Shown here piece after piece: positions 35,101 to 46,107 of a stretch of DNA of 64,000 nt. How positions within the stretch are numbered: the first letter of the stretch is position 1; every line of letters begins with the position of its first letter. Both the position numbers and the translations under genes were made by a program. The notes beneath the pieces were generated by a model. That model worked only from the letters and a program-made list of their open reading frames with translations. It did not search any database and had not been told where the DNA came from. The DNA is from Ectocarpus siliculosus. Lineage: Eukaryota > Sar > Phaeophyceae > Ectocarpales > Ectocarpaceae. Where the stretch lies: the NCBI GenBank assembly GCA_000310025.1, contig FN649737.1, positions 3,680,378 to 3,744,377 of the forward strand, given 5' to 3'.

Positions 35101-38100
35101 CTCGCGCCGCCCTCGCCAGCGGCGCGCGCCTCTCCTCCGCGCCCTCCCCCGTTGCCGTGGCCAACGCCGCGCGCGCCGGTTGCCGGAGTTTCGGACGCTC
35201 CGCGCCTAGCGTGGGAAGGGTTCTGGGCGTGGATGTGTGGGCAGTTACGATCATGGCAACCGGACGACGAGTTGAAGGCGAAGCAGTAACCACGAGCGTG
35301 TCGAGCGATGCCGCCACTTTCTCTGTCACCAGGACGCCTTTGCGAAGCAAGGATTGCCACTCCATCTGCGACAGTTTTGAAACTTGCCGGAGGCCGCCCC
35401 AGGATGAGCCACGCTTTTACCCGGCGGAGGTCCCCCCACATCCGCGCTCTATCCTTTGCCGTAGCCTTAGCCGCCTCGGCGCTGGGTGTAGCGGGGGCCC
35501 GAGAGGCCGATGGTGGGGCGGTTGTGCCCACCAGTTGCACCCCCCCCCGGAAGGCCAGGTCCTGCTGCTTGGGTGGCGATCAGGTCGTCGATCGTTGCTT
35601 GAAGCTGCTGGCGATCGCCGGCAGCCTCATCGCGCTTCCGCTGCAGCTCCTCCCTCAGGCCGTCCACCAGCCCGCGGAGAGAAGCGAGCTCAGTCTCATC
35701 AGCGGGGGGGTCGCCGCGGGTGCCTGTCCCTGGCGCTCGCGAGGAGGATACCGCTCGACGCCTCGCGGGAGTACGTGATCCGCTGCGCGTCGAGGGGCGA
35801 GCCGTCGAGCTCGCCACCGATCGCGCGGTAGACCTCCTCGTGCGTGGTGTCGAAGGTGTCGCCGCCCGACCTCGCCCTGCTTGCCCAGCCGCTGCCCTGC
35901 CGCTCCGCGTGGAGGCCCGTGTCGGCATCTGGTCGCGGTTGGAGTCGTATAAGCAGCGGACCGGCGGCAGGCGGCGGGCGAGCGTCAGGGCGGCGTTGCG
36001 GGAACACTTCTTTTCCTCTTCATCGTGGGCGTAGTCGATCGCGCGCCTGGATCTGCAGTTAGAATGGTCTACAAATCCTATCTTCGGGCGAAACTATCTG
36101 ACGTGGGTTTTCGTCGGGCCCAGAACGACGCGTTGTTATATCGCGAGCTCGCGTTAGTTCGTTCTCGACGCCTGTGGATTGAATGGAGTGATTATTGCTG
36201 CTGACGCTACGGTCACCGGACGTCGACCAATCCCGAATATTTCTCTCTTTGGAACACTAGCGATGGTTTCTCTTCTTTTTTTTTTATATGTATATTTTCT
36301 TGGATTCGGTGAACCCCGGTTCGCCATCGGCACGGGTGCTTCCACTCATTGGCGCGTCCCGTGCTGATACGTGTTTTTTTTTTTTTCGATGCGTTGGATA
36401 CGGTGAACTCCACTTGCCAACAGCGCGGGTGCTTCCACTCATTGGCGCGTCCCTCGCTGAAACTGACAACACATATGCAGCACGGGTGCTTCCACTCATT
36501 GGCGCGTCCCGTGCTGATACGTGTTTTTTTTTTTTTCGATGCGTTGGATACGGTGAACTCCACTTGCCAACAGCGCGGGTGCTTCCACTCATTGGCGCGT
36601 CCCTCGCTGAAACTGACAACACATTTGCAGCACGGGTGCTTCCACTCATTGGCGCGTCCCTTGCTGAAACTGACAACACATATGAGCACGGGTGCTTCCA
36701 CTCATTGGCGCGTCCCGTACTGATACGTGTATGACTTCGTTTTCGATGCGTGGAGATCGGTTAATTCTACTCGCCAACAGCACGGGTGCGTCCACTCATT
36801 GGCGCGTCCCGTGCAGATACGTGTACGGCGTTTTTNNNNNNNNNNNNNNNNNNNNNNNNNNNNNNNNNNNNNNNNNNNNNNNNNNNNNNNNNNNNNNNNN
36901 NNNNNNNNNNNNNNNNNNNNNNNNNNNNNNNNNNNCCGAATATTTCTCTCTTTGGAACACTAGCGATGGTTTCTCTTCTTTTTTTTTTATATGTATATTT
37001 TCTTGGATTCGGTGAACCCCGGTTCGCCATCGGCACGGGTGCTTCCACTCATTGGCGCGTCCCGTGCTGATACGTGTTTTTTTTTTTTTCGATGCGTTGG
37101 ATACGGTGAACTCCACTTGCCAACAGCGCGGGTGCTTCCACTCATTGGCGCGTCCCTCGCTGAAACTGACAACACATATGCAGCACGGGTGCTTCCACTC
37201 ATTGGCGCGTCCCGTGCTGATACGTGTTTTTTTTTTTTTCGATGCGTTGGATACGGTGAACTCCACTTGCCAACAGCGCGGGTGCTTCCACTCATTGGCG
37301 CGTCCCTCGCTGAAACTGACAACACATTTGCAGCACGGGTGCTTCCACTCATTGGCGCGTCCCTTGCTGAAACTGACAACACATATGAGCACGGGTGCTT
37401 CCACTCATTGGCGCGTCCCGTACTGATACGTGTATGACTTCGTTTTCGATGCGTGGAGATCGGTTAATTCTACTCGCCAACAGCACGGGTGCGTCCACTC
37501 ATTGGCGCGTCCCGTGCTGATACGTGTACGGCGTTTTTGTTCTTTCTTTTTGAGATCGGTTAACTCTACTCGCCAACAGCACTCATTGGCGCGTCCCTTG
37601 CTGAAACTGACAACACATATGCAGCACGGGTGCTTCCACTCATTGGCGCGTCCCGTACTGATACGTGTACGACTTCGTTTTCGATGCGTGGAGATCGGTT
37701 AATTCTACTCGCCAACAGCACGGGTGCGTCCACTCATTGGCGCGTCCCGTGCTGATACGTGTACGGCGTTTTGTTCTTTCTTTTTGAGATCGGTTAACTC
37801 TACTCGCCAACAGCACGAGTGCTTCCACTCGTTGGCGCGTCCCGTGCTGAGGCTGACAACACATATGCAGCACGGGTGCTTCCACTCATTGGCGCGTCCC
37901 GTACTGATGCATGATTTGTGGTATTTCCTACCGCTGCGTTGAATTCGGTTAACTCTACTCGCCAACAGCGCGGGTGCTTCCACTCATTGGCGCGTCCCGT
38001 GCTGATACATGTACGGCGTTTTGTTCTTTCTTTTTGAGATCGGTTAACTCTACTCACCAACAGCACGAGTGCTTCCACTCATTGGCGCGTCCCGTGCTGA

Positions 38101-41100
38101 GGCTGACATCACATATGCAGCACGGGTGCTTCCACTCATTGGCGCGTCCCGTACTGATGCATGATTTGTGGTATTTTTCTACCGCTGCGTTGGATTCGGT
38201 TAACTCTACTCGCCAACAGCGCGGGTGCTTCCACTCATTGGCGCATCCCGTGCTGATACATGTATGACTTCGTGTTTCGTTGCGTTGAGATCGGTTAACT
38301 TCCACTCGCCAACAGCACGGACGAGTGCTTCCACTATTGGCGCGTCCCGTGCTGGTGCGTGTCCTTGTTTTTTTTTTTTCATTGAGATCACTTCCGCATA
38401 GACAATCCTACGGCAGGTTGACGAGTTTTTGGCATGCATCAATTGCTGTCCGGGCGTTTTTGGTCGCTTAATCGTCGATGGACGTGACGTATTCTTATAG
38501 AAGGTTTGTGTCACAGCGGAATTAAATTTGACGTGATGCCCCTCGAGACCGTGATGCACTCACATGGACCGCTACCTGACGTTCCTCGCGAGTTCGAACC
38601 TCGCGTGTCACTTTCACCTCCCCCCCCTATTTTTTTCTCATCTTCTTTTTCCTTATGCATACAGCACGTAGTTCGCTGTCTCGTTTTTTTTTCTCGTCTT
38701 CTTTGTTTTTCAGTCTTTTTCTTTGAGTCTTTCTCTCGCATGCATGTGTTTTTGCTTTTATCCGTTCCCGTGAATGCTGTTGAATGCACTTTCCGATTAC
38801 GTATGCGGCCGCTTTGTATGCCATGGGACTTGTCGATACCATCAGTGGGGACTTGTCAATACCATCCGTGGAGACGATTGCTTACGTGAGTGGGCATATT
38901 ATCGTCGATTCCTTCAGCTATATGCCCCTCTGTGCGCGGCACAGACAAGATTGTACCGGCAAGTAGTCCCTAGTAAGCCGGGGGAAACAGAAAACAAGGC
39001 ACCTGCCTCATGTGCATACTCGTGACAGCATCATGCCCTACTGCCGCGGGTCGATTGGTTATGTCCGATGGCGCAGGGTTCCTCCACCCCGTGCAGTACA
39101 ATGGCTGCTATCAACCGCGACAAGTCAGCGTGCGACCATACAACAGGCCCCGCTCTTTCTTTCTTGCCGTTGAATTTTTTTCTTCAGAGAGAGTACGTCT
39201 CGGTTGGGACGAACCGCATTTTTTTTCTTCAGCGAGAGTACGTCTCGGTTGGGATGAACCGCATCCCATGTTTGGGAAGGGACCTATCTGAGCGGCGCGG
39301 CGAGCGAGACTGCGGTGGCTTGCCGCCGCTTATCTTACTGCACCCTCCCCCCTCGTGCTAAATGCACGCAGCGATGAGGTCACAAGAGTAGCGGGACGCG
39401 AATAGGAACACGGCCGACACGATGGATGTTGGACACGAGTACACACCTTTATATGGAGAGTCGCGTGCTGGTCACTTCCCCAATGCTTGCGCCGTGTCCC
39501 GTCCCGTCCTTTTCTAAACTGCCGCCGCTACTGCGTTAGGCGGCTGCTGCTGTCCTTCCGTTGCTTCACGCGCTCTGTAGCTGTCACACGTTACCCGACT
39601 TTGCTACAGCCCCTGCGTGGACTCGATCACGGAATGACACCCCCAACTATAGACTAATAATTCCAAACACCGTGACCCTGGGTTTCCGGTAGAAAATGAA
39701 GCCAAATTCTAATTCGACTGTTACAAAATAAACACCAGTTTATTCTATCTGCTTCGACGAACAAACCTTCCTTTAATTCTGACAAAGGGCTGGCTTGCCC
39801 TGCTGGCTGTGTCTAGGACGAACGACTACCACATGAGAGGGTTAGAACAGAGGGCGCTCAAGTCTAGGACACCTGAACCCGAAACGACTCCCTCTGCGGG
39901 CCCACAATATCTCACTGGTCACTTGAGGTCCCCCGAGAGCCGTTGCGACCGTTTCACCTACAGTCCCATAACGGTCAAGCCCACAGTACGTATCTATGTA
40001 TGCAGCACGCGTGCTATGTTGCTACGCTGGCAATGCTGTCCTGCTGCACTGTGCACCGACGACTAATTTCTACTTAAATGCTTCACGAGTCTCGACACCG
40101 CCAGCGAGCCAATTCTGGCGGCGTTGCCACGTACTGTAGCCATGCCCGGACAACCGCCTCCCTGGCGTTGTCCGAAACGGTCCTCAAGCCATGAGATGTT
40201 GTTCGTCGCGCGCTGCGGCGCGTCCATTTGTCTTCAGCGGGTTCCATCGGTTGCGGCATGCCGGATATTTGATCCTGGAGTAGTCTGAGCAATCAGTTGC
40301 GATACACACGGCAGCGGTAATCGCAGAAAGTTGTTCGTTGTGTCGTATGATGCGCACTCTACTCCATCTTTAGTGGCGGCATGCGTAATATGAAAGATAC
40401 CGTAATGATATCCGAACCTCCTCGCCTTGGCAGGATCGGCTACGGCAGTGCGCGGAGGAGCTGCAAGGAGCCCTGCTCGACCTGAGGGCGAGAGACTCAG
40501 AGCTAGACGGCGTTAAGGAAGAAGCCTCGGCCCTGTCCAGCAGGATGGATGGCATCCAAGAGTCAGCCCGCAGGGCTAGGTCAGAGGCTGTCGAGTGGAA
40601 GGCCCTAGCCGAGAGGTACACCTTGTGCCAATGTGTCTGTCGTATATATATCTTTTTGTTTCTGTATGCCAACGTCCATGTCCACAGCAATGGTTCCACC
40701 CGGATTTTGGGGGGCGGGGGGGGGCGACCGAAGTCCCTGGAGGCTCTGGAGACCACATCGAACCCACGTTTTCGCGCAATCATGAGGGGCATGGACGAAC
40801 CCGTGTTAGGCAAAATGGAATGAACCGTGGAACGAAAATGAAATGAGCATGGAATGGAACACAGGGTATATCATGGAATGGAACACGTAATGCCATGATA
40901 TATAGCACGCAACGAAAATGTGGATTGACGCAGGGCCGAGAGCCGTTTGGAGGAGAGCGATAGGCTCAGGCGCTCGGCACAGGAGCAGCGGTCTCAGTCT
41001 GACCAGATCGACCGGAAGAACCGGGCCGAGATGGCCAGGCTCGAAGATGCCAAGAAGACCCTCGAACAGGAAAGGAGGGCGTTTGGCGAAGAGAGTGCAA

Positions 41101-44100
41101 GGGTAGCGGAGAAGGAAGCCGAAGCGAGAAGCATGGCAAAGTCCATGGACAAGACTCGGAGGTGCGACTGGCTTGTTTATTGTGTGTGGTTGGTTTCCGT
41201 GCCTTGTGTTTTGTTTTTTCTCCTGCTGCAGTTCGTCTTCTGCCTTCTTCTGGTCTCACGGATTTGGTAAATGGCAACAGCGGCGACTGCAGCAACACCA
41301 TTGACATCAATACAAACGTACAAAAGACAGCTACAGCAGTGGCCTGGCTTCCAGGTAGATCATTCCGCTGTCCACGGGAGGCATCGCATGAGGTGTTTGT
41401 TCATTCAGCTAGGCGCCAAGCCACCTTTACGATTTAAACCGACGTTTCAAATTCCTTGCGAAACTCGTCAGAAAGAAGCGCTGTAGCTCTACCCCAGCGG
41501 CACCCGCGCTCGCAACGCCTTGCCCGGGCAGCCTGGAGCACGCCTTGAACCCAACTTGCACTGCACCCCGGCAATACGTGTCCACCCAAGCTCTTGCGAG
41601 TCATTCTCGCCTCCCTAGCTTATTTCCATATCGGGTGTGTGCGCGTCCTTTCCTTCACCGGGTGCTTGACGTGTACAATTGTGGTTGGGAACGTCTAGGC
41701 GGTTAACGGAGCGGGAAGAGGAGTTGTCCATCCGTGATGAGGCGTTATCGGCAAGGGAGGAGGCGGCGAGAAGGGCCACGGAGGAAGCGCAAGGCGTTCG
41801 CAAAGAGATCGAAAGGCAAGGACCTTGCCACTTCCGTGGCACCGTAGCGGCGAGTTGTTATAGTAAAGCGTGCGCGTGAACAGAAGGTCGTCACTTGCCA
41901 AGTTACAAAAAGTTGAGTTTCAACAACTAGGGTTCCTCGTATGGAACGGCGAGCAGCGCAAAGAGAACCTTTGAAGCTGCACAAGATAAGTTTCGGATAT
42001 CGTCAAGAGGTCGTGTTGCTTGGCCTAGCAATGAGTGTCAATGCCAATGCTACAGCCAACATCCGATCGAGGAGACCGGAAGGCTCACGACAACGCTCGC
42101 TTCGAATTGGTCGCACCTCCTTCTTTCGAGCGTGGCGAGTTGTACTAGCCTTGTCGTCGCCGACGGTCAGCGTGCTCTGTTCGCCCGCAAGTGTTTGGTT
42201 GACTCTAGCGGTCAGAGTGACGGGGCACACAGACGTCAAGACCCCTTGCCCCTCATATTGTCTTGACGTGCCTTGCTACCCCTACCCCCCCCCTCACCTT
42301 GTCGACAAGACTAGTGCAGCTGTTAGTTTGTGGAGAGTCGTGTTTCCCCTGTCAAATGAATCTTCTACGCACCCCTTGTCGGACCAACTGTTCCCGATTT
42401 CCAGCCTTCGCGAGATTCTTTTCGCTCAAGAGCGAGAGGTGACGACCAAGGCCAAGTCCTTGACGGCCAGGGAGCAGCAGCTCGCTCAGGCCGAGAAACA
42501 GATCGTCGCGAAGGAGGAGAGGGTTTCGAAAAAAGAGGCGGGGGTCTCGAACAAGGAGATGGACGTGTCCGAGAAGGAGAGGCGGGTGTTCGAGAAGCAA
42601 CAGGCGTTGTCCTGCAGGGAGGCGAGCGTTTCGGAGGCGGAGGGTAGGGTTTCCGCAGAGGCAAGGAGGCTTTCTGACCTGTCCAAGGACTTGACGCGGA
42701 AAAAAGAGGAGGCCGACGAGCGCGAGAAGAGGTACGGTGGGGCGAGAAGAGGTACTGTGGGCGCTTTTGGATTGTCTTCGGTTCGCGGCGGTATCGTTAG
42801 GGTTTAGTGTGAAGTACGATTTGATACGGCGTTGTGCAGTTTATGGTTTGTCTCTCTTCTGTGAAGTGGAACAAGAAAAGGGTGGACGCGAGGGCAACAA
42901 GAAGAACTGCTAAATGTTCGCGGCTTTCCCATGCGAATAAGTAGTACGGTCGACGTTGTTAATCGAGGGGCCGGTGTGGCAGGGGTTTGTGGTTGAGCAA
43001 TGCGTTAGAACAAGAGTGATTCTACAGCTTATTGTGAGTCCGAGGGGCCGACTATACAATCGCTAGGATATGTATTGTTTTTTCTTTTTCGAACAGCATT
43101 GATAACAAATCAGACACGACGGGTCAACCTGATTCACATAGGGGCACTGTTCACCGCTCACGGTCCTCAAAGGGCTGACGGCACGTGGTGATTGTCGGCG
43201 GTAACGCGAGCACAGTGACAAATGCGCCATTGCCAGAAGCTCGAAAAGGGAAGAAGGGGGGGCATGTCTTCTGTTGTACTTGAACGTTTGCTCCCACCAG
43301 GGTTTCGACCCTTCGGCCTTGACCTTGGGTAAGATTTGGCGCTGTGATTGCATCCGCGAAGCTACACCCGGTGGAGTCATAGTGATGTGCTTCTTGAGCC
43401 CTGAGGTACGTGTTGTTTTCTCGGCTGCAACTTCTACCGCACGTCCTCGATAGTATTGTCGGAAATGGGCCTGATATATTGTTCGAACTAACTTAGTAGT
43501 GGGATGTGCGCTGCGGGCGGCCGGATGCTCGATGGTGGGAAGGTTTAACGCTGCAGCGGAGAAGCTTACCCAAGACGCTGCTCGTCTGGAGTCGGAGCTG
43601 GAGGCAGCCCAGGTGACACTTGATCGAGTCAGGCGGCACGGACGGTAGCACGTACGGGTACAGCGGACACGAAAAACACACGGTGCCTTGTGGACCGTGC
43701 GTACGTCTGTAACGCCTTACACAATCTCCTTGTACTTCACAACTGTAGGCGAGTCCCGCCGACTTCACACGTAGTCCCATGTTTTTTTTCTTCATGCCGC
43801 CTTTAGCATCATTGGCCCGTATTGTTTAACTTGAAGTTCTGACTTGGCGGGCCGTGGTGCAACATCTCGATGTCGGGGCATAATTGGAACACCTTTGTGG
43901 TCGTCTTGAGGCACTTTCTCATCCTGAACTAGGAAAACATAAACATAGGATGAACTTTTTTGTTTACCCTCAACGAGGCAAACACAGGGTGTTGTATGTG
44001 ACAATTGGGATTGGATACCATAGCTTCCCCCCTACTCTACCGACGGACTGTCGAAGTTCAAGTATCCAAGTTAAACGTTCAGTGGTGTGATTGGATCTTG

Positions 44101-46036
44101 TTTGTGATTTCGTCGCTGTCGTCATTGACCAACAGTCCGAGGTGCACACTAACCGGGAGCGCGCGGCAACCCTGTTGCGAGCTGAGCGACGTGTACAGGA
44201 GCGTGAGAAGTGGCTCGAGGGGGAGCAGCAAGAGCTAGACCAGACGCGCGATCGGGTCAGTGGCTGCCCCTGCTGTAACGTTGTTGCCGCCTGTTTTTCT
44301 GCTTTCTTGCTGTAGCACAGCCTCCTCACACCCGTACTCAATTTGATTTGTTATGTTTGTTATCCAACCGGACGGAGATGACCATCGCCTTTGATCTACT
44401 GTAGAGTTATTTAGTCTTGGCAGTCCTACTCCGAAAAGGGACGCATGCAAGGACATCGAGAGGACGGGCAGGGGGGATAGCCATGCGCCAAACAAGCGAG
44501 TACGTCTCGAAGCGTTAGGATGATTGTTTTAGGCTAGCGCTGCGTGACGTGGCGGACAGATCGCGAAAATCAACTCCTTGTCGACTGCTGGCCCCGCATT
44601 GCCACAAAAAGGCGCCGCTCGCATGTGGCTTGATCAGTCTAGGTGGGGGTCGCCGGGCGAGTGCAAGCTTGTTGGGAATGCATCTGTAGGTGGGAAAACT
44701 AGAGGGGGAACAGCAAGAACTGGGCCTGTTGGTTGAACCCATGCAGGTAGTCGGGAGAATCGTCCACGCCTGTGAGTGGTTGACCTAGGTTGTGCCTCAC
44801 ATTTAGTTTTTGATCTCGTAGCAACTCGCTTGTTTGAGAGGAGCAGCATGCCCGTTGGGTGGCATCTGCTGTCTAGAGCCCGAACTCATGGGAAACGACC
44901 CCCGTCTGGCTGCTCCCTCCGTCCATATCCGCCCACAACGTTTTTGATGTCATGTCATGTGATTTCATGCCATGTCCTGTCCTGTTATATCTTGTCCTAC
45001 AGATGTCCTCCGAGGCTTCTCGTCTAGCGGTCAGCATCGGTGGTGTGGAGGAGAGAGTGTCTGCCGAGGCGAAGGTGGTCCAGCAAGAGAGAACTAACCT
45101 AGAGAAGCACAAGCGGAGGCTGCAAGCGGGGAAGGTACAGGGCTGCTGTGGAAAGCAGAGTGGGGATGGGATGGGATGGGATGGGACGGGACGGGATGGG
45201 TTGAGGCGGGATACCGCCGGAAAGACATACATATTTGAACGGCACGATAAGGCTTCCGTGGGATACGATAGTACCGGACATTGTGGCGCGGGCTGGTTTG
45301 ACTTGAGGGCCGGGGCTGGGGTGTGTGACACACTTACATGGGATAGATATTGTGTCGTGTGTTGTTGTGTGGTGTCAAGCCCTAGTTGTGCGCGGTGTTG
45401 GCTGTGTGGGTGGTTGGGCACAGCTTGAATTGAATGGAGCCCACCGTGTTGGTTGTGTGATGTGCCGGCGGTTTTCTTGCCGGCGGAATCGCTCCCATAG
45501 CTCAAACATTCGCCCCTCCGCCCACTGCGTCTGCGTTAGAATCACGGGGTCCCCGCGGCTGGCCTCCACCTCCAGGATGAGGTGGTGTAGCTTCGGCTGC
45601 CACCAGCGGTGGTAGAACTTCCAAGACCAAAACGCTTGTACATATCTGCGCCATAAGCAGCCGAGGATGATGTGCATGTGTTGGCAAAGCCCCCCAGTTC
45701 GGCTGTGTGTCTGTCCCCGTTGTCGTTGATGGAGTATTTCTGTCGCGGTCCCTTCCCCCAGGTCGAGCTGGACGAGCGACGCAAAGCCTTGGAAAGCGAG
45801 GAGAAAGCTCTAGACACCCGCTACAAGAACGCCGCTGCTAACCTCGATGCTGAGAACAAGGCGGCGAGAGCTGAGTTAGCCGCGGCGAGGAAGGCCCTGG
45901 CAAGGGAAAAGGGCGAGCTGGCCTCCAAGACTAGGAACTGTGCTGCCGAGGCTGAGGCTGCTGCGAGAAAGGTACTTCGAGTCTGTGGAAGTCCGTTGCA
46001 GCTGTTGTGCTTGTTCTCCATGCTGTGTGAGAGGGA

Positions 46037-46107
<71 letters not shown>

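Larger units (their letters stand above)
32960..39774 (-). mobile_element. Tyrosine-recombinase element with split direct repeats, no RT seen
   Basis: Read on the minus strand the order is: A1 (39774-39510), minisatellite, gag-like ORF, tyrosine recombinase, B1 (33767-33530), A2 (33531-33266), a 68-base spacer, and B2 (33197-32960). B1 and B2 are 238 bases and appear identical; A1 and A2 are 265-266 bases with a one-base indel. A1-ORFs-B1A2-B2 is the split-direct-repeat layout known from PAT- and Ngaro-type DIRS-order retrotransposons. Those carry reverse transcriptase/RNase H between gag and recombinase; here the two ORFs are only about 40 bases apart and no RT motif is found in the other 3.5 kb. 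It sits in intron 39 of the giant gene in the opposite orientation. It may be an RT-deleted derivative or a distinct kind of element. Confidence 0.82.

Noticed and set aside
35073-35831. Plus-strand ORF of 252 codons
   Set aside because: It is antisense to the gag-like ORF, has no recognisable features, and arises from high GC.
36284-37437. Long repetitive ORFs on both strands with HSLARPV, LPLIGAS or SGSTRA peptides
   Set aside because: They are translations of the minisatellite, present in several frames on both strands at once.
38545-38612. tRNA-like T-arm (cgcgag-ttcgaac-ctcgcg) and a possible acceptor pairing
   Set aside because: The arm pairs well, but no A-box or anticodon arm at correct spacing is found and the span is too short for a tRNA.
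41941-42404. Upstream extension of exon 43 from an ATG at 41941
   Set aside because: The frame is open, but it lacks coil composition, and the acceptor at 42404 fits the phase left by exon 42.
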